Assembly: GCA_023255415.1 (NCBI GenBank)
Contig: JALRIN010000011.1
Location: forward strand, 1-64,000
Reading direction: 5' to 3'
Source of the DNA: Cypionkella sp.
GTDB lineage: Bacteria; Pseudomonadota; Alphaproteobacteria; Rhodobacterales; Rhodobacteraceae
Length of the DNA stretch: 64,000 bases
Made by a program: the position numbers and the translations under genes. The notes under the pieces were generated by a model. The model saw only the letters and a program-made list of their open reading frames with translations, was not told where the DNA came from and searched no databases. Below, piece after piece: positions 8,785 to 18,115 of the stretch (position 1 is the first letter of the stretch; each line of letters begins with the position of its first letter).

Positions 8785-9250
8785 GCCAATTCGCCCGTCA
8801 CGACATCTGACGCCCCGGAGCGGCGCACGCATCCTCCGCGCCGATTGGTGAAAAGGCGACAGGCAGACGACGCGCCGCTCACTGCCGCCCTTGGCGTTTG
8901 TCGTTGCTGAGGACAGGATAGAGTCCAAATCGCGCGATGTACGAGTGTCTTGTCTCACAGCCAGCTACCAAAAACCTCCAACAATTACTTAAGTTTTGAA
9001 CGGGTTTATTGGCGATAAAAATCTAGGCTGTTGCATGCCAAGCCCAAAAGGAGGGTTTTCAAACGCCTGTCGAATGTCGGCTAGCCATAGAAAGTGAGCT
9101 TTACAAAAGTTTTGAGGGCATTGTGATGGGGCATGTGTTGCCCGCCCTTTACCGTACTTTCACATGGGGCGTCGCAAAAACCGGTTGTGCGATGGTTGAG
9201 GTCTGTCCATTCTAGTAGTGACAAGTTGCTGTTATGTGGAGACGCAGATA
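8785..9250. other. Intergenic region turning low-GC
   Basis: Upstream of the rnpB promoter the sequence is still GC-rich to about 8960, then drops sharply in GC and stays low through the next gene. I see no gene, RNA or clear repeat here. A credible ribosome site, GGAGAC, appears only at 9238-9243. The composition change suggests that DNA from about 8960 to about 10130 was acquired, but I found no flanking direct repeat or integrase. Confidence 0.45.
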
Positions 9251-10063
9251 TTGTCAGATAAAATTCATTTCAGGCAGCAGGCGAAGCGCCACCGAGATGT
9301 TGCGCGAGCATATTTGGAGCTTGGTGACGATGACCTTCTATATGCTTCCGCCCTTCGCCTCAGAATGGCTATTGAGTGTCTAGCGTATGAGCTGCTGCAA
9401 TCTTTTGGTGACGAAGTTTCCCAAAATGTGATGGAGACTTGGCAGCCCAACAAGCTGATAAAAGAGCTCAAGCACATTGACGCGTCGGTTGATCAAGACG
9501 TGTCGATCAGAATTGGAATTGAGAAAACACCGGGACAGGCTGCGGAGGAAATGAAGGACTTAGGCACAGACGCACGACTCTCTGCAGCATGGATCAGCAA
9601 GCAGTGGAATACGTTGAGTGGGTTTCTTCACATTCCTACTATTCAGCAAAGTCGCGAAGGAAAACATTTTGATGCGTCGAAAATATTGAAAAAGATACGG
9701 GAAATTCTTCCTGAAATTGATAGGGTATTGGCCTCACGAATCTTTGCTACCAACATCAAGTCTACAATCACGGTTACTTGCCATTGTGGCTTTGAGATCA
9801 AGCGCCGTGAAAGCATTTTAGAAAAGGAGTTACAGGTCGCTTGCGCGAACTGTAATATAATACTTGGCGCTAAGAAAACGGAAGATCAGTGGAAATTCTT
9901 TGATTTGTATCACAATTATACTTGTCCAAACTGCAAGAAAAGGAACGATTTTTTGGCAAAGGCGCTCAAAGACCGCGTGGAGTTAACATGCGATGGCTGC
10001 GGCGCTCTGGTCAGTATTGAGAAAGATTGGTGTGTTAGAGTTCGATGCAAGCCGGATGACTGA
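9251..10063 (+). CDS. Unrecognised cysteine-rich protein with zinc-ribbon-like C-terminus
   Basis: I do not recognise this protein. The frame gives 270 aa from a TTG at 9251 that follows GGAGACGCAGATA; a GTG at 9218 in frame lacks a ribosome site and would add eleven residues. The N-terminal 160 residues are helical and charged (KRHRDVARAYLELGDDDLLY, LRMAIECLAYELL). The C-terminal third has four cysteine pairs, CHCG, CANC, CPNC and CDGC, spaced as one or two treble-clef or zinc-ribbon units (about residues 180-262). GC is much lower than in neighbours, with AT-rich codon choice, so recent transfer is likely. It stands alone; a defence or DNA-binding role is only a guess. Confidence 0.7.
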   Translation: MSDKIHFRQQAKRHRDVARAYLELGDDDLLYASALRLRMAIECLAYELLQSFGDEVSQNVMETWQPNKLIKELKHIDASVDQDVSIRIGIEKTPGQAAEEMKDLGTDARLSAAWISKQWNTLSGFLHIPTIQQSREGKHFDASKILKKIREILPEIDRVLASRIFATNIKSTITVTCHCGFEIKRRESILEKELQVACANCNIILGAKKTEDQWKFFDLYHNYTCPNCKKRNDFLAKALKDRVELTCDGCGALVSIEKDWCVRVRCKPDD

Positions 10064-10258
10064 GGGGCAATCCTCTTAGCCGGCCTTGGATTTCTCATTA
10101 CGAGGACCGCCATCTTCACTGCAAAAAGCTGAGATTTGTCATTCGGGTGTTCCCCAAACCCCCGTTTCTTGAACGCTAGCCAAACCGGACCTCAGTTTAC
10201 CTGCCACCACGGGCGGCTTCCATCCCGTAAATCACACCATCAGTCCAGTGCGTCAAGG

Positions 10259-10951
10259 CTAGGCGCAGGCCAAAACCTGCTGAGCCACCGCATCCGCGCA
10301 GGCGCGATCTTCGGCAGATTCTGCTCCCTGCGCCCAAGGCCGGAAGCGCAGACGGAATGCTGCGAGCCGCGCCGCTTCAGGCGCCGCGGGGTAGCCGATT
10401 ACGTCCAGACTGTTTGCCAAATCACGGCTGGCATCTCCGCGACGCTCTGGCCAGATCGACAGGCCCTGCCGCGCCAAACGCCGCCAGTCAAACCGCGCTC
10501 CGGGGTCGGATTTGCGCAAAGGTGCCATGTCGGAATGCCCGATCACGCCTTGCGGTGCGATCTGCCAGCGCGCCATGATGCCGCGCAACAGATCCTCGAG
10601 CGCTGCCATCTGCGGTTCGGGAAAGGGCTGACTGCCGGTATTGGCAAGCTCGATGCCGATGGAATGGCTGTTCACATCGGTGATCCCCGCCCATGCCCCC
10701 GCCCCCGCGTGCCAGGCCCGCAGCGCCTCGGGCACCAGCGCCTCGGCCTGCCCCGTCTCGGACACCAACCAATGCGCCGAGACCTCGTGTTCGGGCGCAC
10801 AAAGCCGTGCGCGCGCCTCGGCACAACTGGCCATGGCGGTGTAATGGATCACGATCAGCGAAGGCAGCACCCCACCCCGCCGATCTGAAAAATTCGGCGA
10901 GGGGAAGGCGATCAATTCTGCACAGCCGCGCGGAAAGGGGCTGGATCCCAT
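10259..10951 (-). CDS. ampD: N-acetylmuramoyl-L-alanine amidase (AmpD-like)
   Basis: A 230-aa zinc amidase of the Amidase_2 family that cleaves the lactyl bond between MurNAc and the peptide, in cytoplasmic muropeptide recycling or wall turnover. Zinc ligands and catalytic residues are seen in LIVIHYTAM, ELANTGSQPFP and VIGHSDMAPLRKSDPG. There is no evident signal peptide, which favours the recycling role. The ATG at 10951 lies inside the end of the upstream lipoprotein gene (40-base overlap); the next good start is far inside, so translational coupling is likely. Confidence 0.85.
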   Translation of the reverse strand: MGSSPFPRGCAELIAFPSPNFSDRRGGVLPSLIVIHYTAMASCAEARARLCAPEHEVSAHWLVSETGQAEALVPEALRAWHAGAGAWAGITDVNSHSIGIELANTGSQPFPEPQMAALEDLLRGIMARWQIAPQGVIGHSDMAPLRKSDPGARFDWRRLARQGLSIWPERRGDASRDLANSLDVIGYPAAPEAARLAAFRLRFRPWAQGAESAEDRACADAVAQQVLACA

Positions 10952-11652
10952 GAGCAGGCATAGCCGTCGCCGTCTGGGTCAAGGCCTTTGCGGTCGCGCA
11001 CAGGGCCGCCCGCTGCCAAAAACGCCGCTTGCGCCAGATCGGGCGAGGCATAGCGCGCGCAGGCCGCGTTATAGCTGGTCAGCCGCAGCCCGCCGCGCCG
11101 ATACACCTGGGTGCCGCGTGGGTTGCGCGACGATAGCGCATATTGCACGATATTGGGCCCTGCATCGCCGACCCGCTGCGGCAGCGCGGTTGGCTGGTCG
11201 ATCTGATATTGCGCACGGTTGCGGTCGATGCGCTGCTTGTCGCTTTCAATCGTTTCGCGTTGTGACACGGCGGCAAAGTCCTGCTCGTCTGAAATCGTCG
11301 CCACTGTCTGCATTTCCGAGGTGGTCTCGACAATTCCGGCGGGCGCGTTGCCACGCGGGCGGTTGTCAGACCCAATGATTGCGCCCGTTACCAAAGGCTG
11401 GGCGTAGGGCGCGGGTTGCAGTGTCGTCATCGGCGTAGCAGATGCGGTTTTCCCTTCGGCCTTGTCGATGGCGGCGGCGGCCGCAGCAGCGGAAAAGCCC
11501 GATGGTGCCGCGGGCTGCGACTGCGCTTGGCTGCTTGGTGCAGCCCGATAGCTGTTATAGTCAGAGAACCCCACCCCAGCCGCGGAATCTGGCACCACCG
11601 GAGAGCAGGCAGCCAGACCCAAAACAGCCAAGATAAAAACGGAACGACGCAT
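10912..11652 (-). CDS. Lipoprotein with C-terminal Excalibur calcium-binding domain
   Basis: A 246-aa predicted lipoprotein. MRRSVFILAVLGLAACSPVV is a type II signal peptide with lipobox LAAC. A low-complexity Ala/Gln/Ser-rich middle (residues about 25-150) is followed by an Excalibur domain at the C-terminus: [20 protein letters not shown] and DPDGDGYACSW, the DxDxDGxxC calcium signature with paired cysteines. The role is probably at the envelope; partners are unknown. The ATG at 11652 is chosen over an in-frame TTG four codons earlier. It overlaps ampD, suggesting a two-gene wall-related operon. Confidence 0.8.
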   Translation of the reverse strand: MRRSVFILAVLGLAACSPVVPDSAAGVGFSDYNSYRAAPSSQAQSQPAAPSGFSAAAAAAAIDKAEGKTASATPMTTLQPAPYAQPLVTGAIIGSDNRPRGNAPAGIVETTSEMQTVATISDEQDFAAVSQRETIESDKQRIDRNRAQYQIDQPTALPQRVGDAGPNIVQYALSSRNPRGTQVYRRGGLRLTSYNAACARYASPDLAQAAFLAAGGPVRDRKGLDPDGDGYACSWDPAPFRAAVQN

Positions 11653-11684
11653 GTTTTGCCCCAAAGATTGTTATGCTTTGGCCA

Positions 11685-13163
11685 TTACCACCATTTTTCA
11701 GGCTTTGCCACAAAGCCCGCAGCGCGTTCCAGAACATAGGCATGATTAAGCAAGCCACCCTCGTCCCATGGCCGACCCAACAGCTGCAAGCCCATCGGCA
11801 GACCCTTGCTGTCAAGCCCCATCGGCACCGCAACGCCGGGCAAGCCGGCAAGGTTGGCGGTGACAGTGAAGACGTCATTCAGGTAAACCTCGACCGGCGT
11901 CGCCTTGTCCATCTCGCCCAAGGCAAAGGCGCTGGATGGCGTTGCTGGCGCCAAAATCGCGTCAATGCCCGCTGCAAAGGCCTGTTCGAAATCGCGTTTG
12001 ATCAAGGCACGCACTTTGCGCGCGCGGTTGTAATAGGCGTCATAAAAACCGGCTGACAGCACATAGGTGCCCACCATGATCCGGCGCTGGGTCTCGGGGC
12101 CAAAGCCCTCGGCGCGGGTGTTTTCATACATCTCGGTGATGCCATCGCCCGACTGCAACGCCGCGCGGTAACCATAGCGCACCCCGTCATAGCGCGCGAG
12201 GTTGCTCGAGGCTTCGGCGGGCGCGATCACATAATAGGCCGGCAGAGCATATTTCGCATGTGGCAGCGAGATATCAACAATCTCTGCCCCGGCATCGCGC
12301 AGCATGTCGCGGCCCTGCGCCCAAAGCGCGTCAATCTCGGCCGGAATGCCTTCGATGCGGTATTCGCGCGGAATGCCGATCTTTTTGCCGCGAATGTCGC
12401 CGGTGAGTGCAGCCTCAAAGTCCGGCACGGCGATGTCTGCACTGGTGCTGTCGCGCGCGTCATGGCCCGCCATCGCTTGCAAGAAAATCGCCGCATCGCG
12501 CACGGTTTTGGTCATCGGCCCCGCCTGATCCAGGCTAGAAGCATAGGCAACAATACCGTAGCGGCTGACACGGCCATAGGTGGGCTTGATGCCAGTGATG
12601 CCACAAAAGGCCGCGGGCTGGCGGATTGACCCCCCCGTATCGGTGCCCGTCGCACCCAAGCAAAGATCAGCCGCCACTGCCGCCGCCGAGCCGCCCGAAG
12701 ACCCCCCCGGCGTGCGCTTGGCGTCATCGACCTTCCACGGGTTGACGGCAGGGCCATAGCACGAGCTTTCATTGCTCGATCCCATGGCGAATTCATCCAT
12801 GTTCAGCTTGCCCAGCATCACCGCACCGGCGTCAAACAACTTGCCCGTCACGGTCGATTCGTATTCAGGCTTGAACCCCTTAAGGATGTTCGACGCCGCT
12901 TGGGTGGCCACACCTTTGGTGCAGAACAGATCCTTAATGCCCAGCGGAATACCGCACATATCAGGCGCATCGCCAGCCTTGATCCGCCTATCAGCAGCGC
13001 GGGCCTGTTCCAGCGCGATCTCGGGGGTTTTATGCACAAAGGCATTCAACCCATCGCCTGCATCAATCGCCGTCAGGCAAGACATCGTCAGATCAACAGC
13101 CGAGATTTCGCCCCGACGCAGCGCATCACGCGCCGCAGCAATGGTCCATGTGTTCGCAGTCAT
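11685..13163 (-). CDS. gatA: Aspartyl/glutamyl-tRNA amidotransferase subunit A
   Basis: The glutaminase subunit of GatCAB, which converts Glu-tRNA(Gln) and/or Asp-tRNA(Asn) to the correct aminoacyl-tRNAs. It is 492 aa, with the amidase-signature Ser-cisSer-Lys region: the lysine in [20 protein letters not shown] and serines in [20 protein letters not shown] and [16 protein letters not shown]. The start ATG shares one base with the gatC stop (TAATG), so the two are translationally coupled. gatB is not in the window. Confidence 0.96.
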   Translation of the reverse strand: MTANTWTIAAARDALRRGEISAVDLTMSCLTAIDAGDGLNAFVHKTPEIALEQARAADRRIKAGDAPDMCGIPLGIKDLFCTKGVATQAASNILKGFKPEYESTVTGKLFDAGAVMLGKLNMDEFAMGSSNESSCYGPAVNPWKVDDAKRTPGGSSGGSAAAVAADLCLGATGTDTGGSIRQPAAFCGITGIKPTYGRVSRYGIVAYASSLDQAGPMTKTVRDAAIFLQAMAGHDARDSTSADIAVPDFEAALTGDIRGKKIGIPREYRIEGIPAEIDALWAQGRDMLRDAGAEIVDISLPHAKYALPAYYVIAPAEASSNLARYDGVRYGYRAALQSGDGITEMYENTRAEGFGPETQRRIMVGTYVLSAGFYDAYYNRARKVRALIKRDFEQAFAAGIDAILAPATPSSAFALGEMDKATPVEVYLNDVFTVTANLAGLPGVAVPMGLDSKGLPMGLQLLGRPWDEGGLLNHAYVLERAAGFVAKPEKWW

Positions 13164-13450
13164 TATTCCACCACCTTCGGCACGGCAAAAAAGCCTTCGC
13201 GCGCATCAGGCGCATTTTTCAAGATCGCCGTTTGGATGTTGCCATCCGTCACCACATCTGCCCGCCGTTTCAGCCGCATCGGCGTCACAGAGGTCATAGG
13301 CTCGATGCCCTCGACATTGACTTCGTTCAACTGCTCCATAAACCCAAGGATGCCCGACAGCTTTTCAGCCAGTGCGGGCAGTTCGGTCGTGGGCACGGCG
13401 ATGCGGGCCAATTTGGCCACCTTCCGCGCGGTGTCGATGTCAATGGACAT
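13163..13450 (-). CDS. gatC: Aspartyl/glutamyl-tRNA amidotransferase subunit C
   Basis: The 95-aa small GatC subunit, which stabilises the GatA-GatB interface. The sequence [20 protein letters not shown] with [20 protein letters not shown] and a C-terminal [20 protein letters not shown] is diagnostic. The start ATG is at 13448-13450; a longer open frame upstream is non-coding. It directly precedes gatA. Confidence 0.96.
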   Translation of the reverse strand: MSIDIDTARKVAKLARIAVPTTELPALAEKLSGILGFMEQLNEVNVEGIEPMTSVTPMRLKRRADVVTDGNIQTAILKNAPDAREGFFAVPKVVE

Positions 13451-13588
13451 GGGGGTCTCCGCCAATTCGATGTTTCCTTCGTTTAGCCCTCCCGCCCCAG
13501 CGCTGCAAGGGCGGCGCAGCTTTGGCTGGCGCTTTGACTTCGCATTCGCCTGCCCTACTATGGAACAAAATAATTTCAGGAGTATAAA

Positions 13589-14281
13589 ATGCAGATCACA
13601 TGGCTTGGCCATTCCAGCTTTCGCATCGAGATCGAATCCGCGGTGCTGCTGATTGACCCTTGGTTTACCGGCAACCCAATGTTCCCAGCCGAGGTGCGGG
13701 CAGAGGCGATTGCGGGGGTCACTCACATTCTGATGACCCATGCCCATGCTGACCATATTGGCGATGTCATCGCGGTTGCAAACGAACTGTCGGTGCCGCT
13801 GGTTGGGATCTATGATCTGGTGGCCTATCTGCAAAAGCGCGATGGCGTTGCAGGGATGGGCTTTAACAAAGGCGGCACGATGGATCTGAACGGCGCCAAG
13901 GTCACGCTGGTCAACGCCTGCCATTCCTCTAGCCTTGCCACCGATGCAGGCCCTGTCGCCGCAGGATCCGAGGCGGGCTTTATGATCGCAGGCGAAGGCC
14001 ATACGATCTATCTGTCAGGCGACACCGATATCATGGCCGATATGGAATGGATGGGCGACTATCACAAACCCGATATCGGCATCCTGTGCTGCGGCGGCCA
14101 TTTTACCATGGATATGCAGCGTGCGGCCTATGCGGCGCGGAAATACTTTGACTTCAAGACCATCATCCCTTGCCATTATCGCACCTTCCCGCTTTTGGCG
14201 CAAAATGCCGATGTCTTGGTCGCAGCCCTGCCAAAAGTGCAGGTGATCGAGCCGCAGGTGATGCAGGCCATCACTCTATAA
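13589..14281 (+). CDS. Metal-dependent hydrolase, UPF0173 (metallo-beta-lactamase fold)
   Basis: A 230-aa hydrolase with the metallo-beta-lactamase fold and the HxHxDH motif in [12 protein letters not shown]. Additional ligands lie in [22 protein letters not shown] and [11 protein letters not shown]. The start [20 protein letters not shown] is typical of UPF0173 proteins, whose substrate is not established. The ATG follows TTCAGGAGTATAAA. The last eleven bases overlap the convergent exonuclease gene. Confidence 0.9.
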   Translation: MQITWLGHSSFRIEIESAVLLIDPWFTGNPMFPAEVRAEAIAGVTHILMTHAHADHIGDVIAVANELSVPLVGIYDLVAYLQKRDGVAGMGFNKGGTMDLNGAKVTLVNACHSSSLATDAGPVAAGSEAGFMIAGEGHTIYLSGDTDIMADMEWMGDYHKPDIGILCCGGHFTMDMQRAAYAARKYFDFKTIIPCHYRTFPLLAQNADVLVAALPKVQVIEPQVMQAITL

Positions 14282-14906
14282 GGTCAGAGACCGGATAGAT
14301 CGGCTCGGGCGCGCGGCGTCCGGGCTGGTTCAAGATCTGGTCAAAGCTCATGCCCAGACGCGCTTCGGCCTGCAACACCACGATAGCCGCTGCCCGGGCG
14401 TCTTCGCCCGCGTCGTGATGCTCGAAAGTCAGGCCCAACTGCCGTTTCAGATGCGCAAGACCGTGGCCGCCATTGCCGATAAACTCGGGCCAAGCCCGCC
14501 GCGCGATTTTCACAGAATCGCCCCAGCGCCAAGCAATCTCGGCCAGACCAAAGCGGCTGCAGGCCGCCCGCAGCGCGCGCGCATCAAAGCTGCTGTGCTG
14601 GATCAGATGATGGCGCGACAACAAAGGCGCCAAGCGCGCCAAGGCTTCGCCAAACAGCGGCGCGCCCGCGACATGTTCGGCGGCAATGCCGTGCAGCTGG
14701 GTGTTAAAGCCTGAAAACCGCATCTGTGGGTCAACATAGGTGGCATAGGTCTCAATCGCGCCGCCCTCGCGCACGCAAGCCAGACCGATTTGGCAAATGC
14801 TGGCGGCATCGCCGCAGGCGGTTTCGACATCCAGCGCGATAAAGCGGAACGCGCCCTGCGGCAAAGCTGCCGCCAAATGTCCATCGCGCGCCTGCCACTC
14901 TGCCAT
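14271..14906 (-). CDS. DEDDh 3'-5' exonuclease (DNA polymerase III epsilon-like)
   Basis: A 211-aa protein of the RNase T/DnaQ superfamily. Exo motifs are FIALDVETA (Exo I, DxE), HSSFDARALR (Exo II), and HHDAGEDARAAAIV (Exo III, HxxxxD). It is shorter than DnaQ and lacks the polymerase-binding tail, so it is more likely an accessory exonuclease for repair or RNA than the replicative proofreader. The ATG at 14906 is the first with the conserved domain in frame. It overlaps the UPF0173 gene tail to tail. Confidence 0.85.
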   Translation of the reverse strand: MAEWQARDGHLAAALPQGAFRFIALDVETACGDAASICQIGLACVREGGAIETYATYVDPQMRFSGFNTQLHGIAAEHVAGAPLFGEALARLAPLLSRHHLIQHSSFDARALRAACSRFGLAEIAWRWGDSVKIARRAWPEFIGNGGHGLAHLKRQLGLTFEHHDAGEDARAAAIVVLQAEARLGMSFDQILNQPGRRAPEPIYPVSDLIE

Positions 14907-15042
14907 AAATCCCCCACGACTGGTGTTGGGGGGCAGGCTACGGCAGTCGCCATGGCACAACAACCCCGCGTGACTAGCGGGGCTCTTCCCAAGCGATCAA
15001 AGCCGCCCTAAACTGAAGACTGACCCGCGAAAGGAGCCGCAG

Positions 15043-15906
15043 ATGAAACCGATGATCGGCGTGATTGGTGGCTCGGGCGTCTATGATATTGCTGGGCTAG
15101 AAGGGGCCTCTTGGGTCAAGGTGAAAACCCCTTGGGGCAGCCCATCGGACGAAGTTCTGCTGGGCCGTTTGGACGGCACACCCATGGCCTTTCTGCCGCG
15201 CCATGGTCGCGGCCATGTGCAAACCCCGTCCAGCATCAATTACCGCGCCAATATTGACGCGCTGAAACGGCTGGGCTGCACCGATGTGGTGGCGGTTTCG
15301 GCGGTGGGCAGCCTGCGCGAAGACTATGCGCCGGGCGATTTTGTGCTGGTGGATCAATATATTGACCGCACCGTTGCGCGCGAAGGATCATTCTTTGGGC
15401 CCGGCTGTGTCGCCCATGTCAGCCTTGCCCATCCGACCTGCGCGCGGCTGGGGGCGGCCTGTATGGCCGCAGCCACTGCGGCGGGGGTGCGGATCCATCA
15501 GCGTGCCACCTATCTGGCAATGGAGGGGCCGCAGTTCTCGACCCAAGCCGAGTCGAAGCTTTACCGTCAATGGGGGGCAGATGTGATCGGCATGACCGGA
15601 ATGCCCGAGGCAAAGCTCGCGCGCGAGGCCGAGCTTTGCTATGCCTCAATCGCCATGGTGACCGATTTCGACTGCTGGCACCCTGATCACGGCGCAGTGG
15701 ATGTGGCGGCGGTGATCAAGACCTTGCTGGCCAATGCCGATGCCGCGCGCAACACCGTGGCAGAGCTGCCCAAGCTGTTGCCCACCCGCGCGCCATGCCC
15801 CGAGGGCTGCGACCACGCGCTGACCCATGCGATCATGACCGCCCCCGCCAAACGCGACGCCGATCTGATTGCGAAACTGGATGCGGTGGCCGGGCGGGTG
15901 CTGTAA
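15043..15906 (+). CDS. mtnP: S-methyl-5'-thioadenosine phosphorylase
   Basis: Splits methylthioadenosine, a by-product of polyamine synthesis and quorum-signal synthesis, into adenine and methylthioribose 1-phosphate. It is 287 aa of the PNP/MTAP family: IGVIGGSGVYDIAGLEG, FLPRHGRGHVQTPSSINYRA, AVSAVGSLREDYAPGDFVLV, TYLAMEGPQFSTQAESKLYR and the specificity region VIGMTGMPEAKLAREAELCY. The ATG follows AAGGAGCCGCAG. The apt gene follows 33 bases later, giving a compact pathway that recycles the released adenine. Confidence 0.95.
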   Translation: MKPMIGVIGGSGVYDIAGLEGASWVKVKTPWGSPSDEVLLGRLDGTPMAFLPRHGRGHVQTPSSINYRANIDALKRLGCTDVVAVSAVGSLREDYAPGDFVLVDQYIDRTVAREGSFFGPGCVAHVSLAHPTCARLGAACMAAATAAGVRIHQRATYLAMEGPQFSTQAESKLYRQWGADVIGMTGMPEAKLAREAELCYASIAMVTDFDCWHPDHGAVDVAAVIKTLLANADAARNTVAELPKLLPTRAPCPEGCDHALTHAIMTAPAKRDADLIAKLDAVAGRVL

Positions 15907-15939
15907 GCCTGCCGCAATTCCCGACACAGAGGCCCAGCC

Positions 15940-16470
15940 ATGAAAACCGTCAAAGACTATATCCGCACGATCCCCGACTTTCCGCATAAGGGCATCATGT
16001 TTCGCGATGTCACCACGCTGTTTGCCGATCCGCGCGGGTTTCGCATCTGTGTCGATCAACTGCTGGCCCCCTATGCTGGCCTGCCGATTGACAAGGTCGC
16101 AGGCCTAGAGGCGCGCGGCTTTATTCTGGGCGGAGCCGTGGCGCATCAGCTTTCGACCGGATTTGTGCCGATCCGCAAGCAAGGCAAATTGCCCGGCGCG
16201 GTGATCTCGCAGGCCTATACGCTGGAATATGGCGAGGCCGTGGTCGAAGTGCATCAAGACGCGATGCTGGCGGGCGAAAAAGTGCTGCTGGTCGATGATC
16301 TTCTGGCAACCGGCGGCACGGCCGAGGCCGGGATCAAATTGATCGAGCGTTTGGGGGCCGAGGTGATTGGCTGTGCCTTTGTGATTGATCTGCCCGAGCT
16401 GGGAGGGCGGCGCAAGCTGGAGGCGATGGGCATGCGCGTGCATGCGCTCTGCAGTTTTGACGGGCATTAA
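15940..16470 (+). CDS. apt: Adenine phosphoribosyltransferase
   Basis: Converts adenine and PRPP to AMP. It is 176 aa, the normal length. It shows the type I phosphoribosyltransferase fold with [35 protein letters not shown] and the PRPP loop [17 protein letters not shown]. It lies in the same operon as mtnP, and a terminator follows about 95 bases downstream. Confidence 0.96.
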   Translation: MKTVKDYIRTIPDFPHKGIMFRDVTTLFADPRGFRICVDQLLAPYAGLPIDKVAGLEARGFILGGAVAHQLSTGFVPIRKQGKLPGAVISQAYTLEYGEAVVEVHQDAMLAGEKVLLVDDLLATGGTAEAGIKLIERLGAEVIGCAFVIDLPELGGRRKLEAMGMRVHALCSFDGH

Positions 16471-16565
16471 CCATTTATTCAGCGAATCACTTTAAGAATT
16501 AACGCACTCGGGCAGATGCCCAGAGGGAAGCGCTGCTTGCAACACGTGACCCACCCAACCCCAGC

Positions 16566-16594
16566 GCCCTGTCGGTTTTCCGGCAGGGCGTTTC
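16566..16594 (+). terminator. Rho-independent terminator downstream of apt
   Basis: The stem GCCCTGTCGG-TTTT-CCGGCAGGGC is followed by GTTTCTAT. It has one weak T-G position and sits 95 bases after the apt stop. Confidence 0.75.
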
Positions 16595-16610
16595 TATATG
16601 CGCCAAAGGC

Positions 16611-16690
16611 GGGGGTTTCACACCCCCGGGCTGCAAATCCTTGCGGCTTTGCAACCTCCCCCGTGGGATATTTAAGGACAGATGAAAGGG
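16611..16690 (+). repeat. Dispersed intergenic repeat, copy B (two hairpins plus tail)
   Basis: A first hairpin, GGGGGTTTCACACCCCC (16611-16627), is followed by a second, GGCTGCAAA...TTTGCAACC, then CCCCCGTGGGATATTTAAGG and ACAGATGAAAGGG, ending four bases before the stop of the flavoprotein gene. It is nearly identical, in the same order, to the inverted copy at 27914-27996. Confidence 0.78.
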
Positions 16691-16693
16691 CTG

Positions 16694-18109
16694 TCAGCTT
16701 TGCAAGATTGTGCCGGGGTTCATGATGCCATTGGGATCAAGTGCTGCTTTGATCGCACGCATGGCGGCGATTTTACCGCCGTCGCCGTAGCGCAGCAGGT
16801 CATCGACCTTAAGCCGGCCCAGCCCATGTTCTGCCGAGACCGAACCGCCCAAGGCAGCCACCAGATCGTGGACGCATTGCTTGACCGCCTCGCGTTGGTT
16901 TTCGTGGTCTTTGCGGGATTTGCCGTGGGTGGGAAAGACGTTGTAATGCAGATTGCCGTCGCCCAGATGGCCAAAGCAATTGATCCGCCAATCGCCGATT
17001 TTCGCCAGAGCGGGGCCGGCCTGGTCGATGAACTGCGGGATCAGGCTGAGGGGAAGCGAGATATCATGGCTGGAGACCGCGCCAATACGGCGGTTGCCTT
17101 CGGGGATGGATTCGCGGATGCGCCAAAGCGCTGCGCGTTGTGCCTCTGAACTGGCGATGACGCCGTCTTGGCAGAGGTTTGCGGCAAGGCCTGCTTGAAA
17201 CAGCGCCGCAAGATGATCGGCGGCCACGCCAAATCCTGCCGGCAGGCCGATGTCGATCAGCACCATCCACGCGGGGGTGCCGCCAAGGGGGCTGGTCACC
17301 TCGGGCATGGTTTCGGCCAGAAAATCAAGACCCATGCGGCTGATCAGCTCGAAGCCCGAGATCATGCCGGAAAGGCGGCTTTCGGCCAGGCTGAGCAGTG
17401 CCAAGGCCGCAGCGGGGTCGGTTACGGCGATCAGCGCCGTGCCAGCCTCGGCGGGTTTTGGGAAAAGCCGCAATGAGGCTGCGGTGATCACACCCAAAGT
17501 GCCCTCGGCTCCGATCAGCAGGTGCCGCAAATCGTAGCCGGTGTTGTCTTTGCGCAAGCGCTTCAGCCCGTTGAACAGCGTGCCGTCGGGCAGCACCGCC
17601 TCGATGCCAAGGCACAGATCGCGGGTATTGCCGTAGCGCAGCACATTCAGCCCGCCTGCATTGGTGGCAAGGTTGCCACCGATCTGGCAAGAGCCTTCAG
17701 AGGCCAGCGCAAGCGGGAAGATCCGGCCCAGCTTTTCAGCCTCGGCCTGGACTTGTGCCAGCACCATGCCCGCCTCGACCACCAGCACGGATTCGGCGGG
17801 GTAGGCACCGCGAAGCCCAGCCATACGTTCCAGCGATAAAACCAAGGGCAGCGGCCCTGTGGGTTGCAACTGCCCGCCCACCAAACCCGTGCCGCCACCC
17901 CATGGCACCACGCCGACGCGGGCGCGATTGGCCGCACGCAGGATGGTTGCGACCTCGGCCGCACTGCGCGGCAATGCCACAGCCGCCGCCTGCCCCTGCC
18001 AGCGCCCGCGCGGCTCGGTCAGATACCGAGGCTCGGGCGGGCGCAGGCAATCACCGGGCAGCTCTGCCGAAAGGGCGTCCAGAAAAGGCAGGTCGGCAGA
18101 GTTCAGCAT
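16694..18109 (-). CDS. FAD-binding oxidoreductase (GlcD / D-2-hydroxyglutarate dehydrogenase family)
   Basis: A 471-aa flavoprotein of the vanillyl-alcohol-oxidase fold. The PCMH-type FAD domain occupies about residues 40-220 (VVPWGGGTGLVGGQ, GGNLATNAGGLNVLRYGNTR, IGAEGTLGVITAASLRLFP). The FAD-oxidase C domain has the metal-site motif CFGHLGDGNLHYNVF and SAEHGLGRLK. Family members oxidise D-2-hydroxy acids such as D-2-hydroxyglutarate, D-lactate or glycolate; the match is closest to the D-2-hydroxyglutarate type, but the substrate is inferred. It lies downstream of DUF1697 with a six-base gap. Confidence 0.85.
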   Translation of the reverse strand: MLNSADLPFLDALSAELPGDCLRPPEPRYLTEPRGRWQGQAAAVALPRSAAEVATILRAANRARVGVVPWGGGTGLVGGQLQPTGPLPLVLSLERMAGLRGAYPAESVLVVEAGMVLAQVQAEAEKLGRIFPLALASEGSCQIGGNLATNAGGLNVLRYGNTRDLCLGIEAVLPDGTLFNGLKRLRKDNTGYDLRHLLIGAEGTLGVITAASLRLFPKPAEAGTALIAVTDPAAALALLSLAESRLSGMISGFELISRMGLDFLAETMPEVTSPLGGTPAWMVLIDIGLPAGFGVAADHLAALFQAGLAANLCQDGVIASSEAQRAALWRIRESIPEGNRRIGAVSSHDISLPLSLIPQFIDQAGPALAKIGDWRINCFGHLGDGNLHYNVFPTHGKSRKDHENQREAVKQCVHDLVAALGGSVSAEHGLGRLKVDDLLRYGDGGKIAAMRAIKAALDPNGIMNPGTILQS

Positions 18110-18115
18110 GTTACC

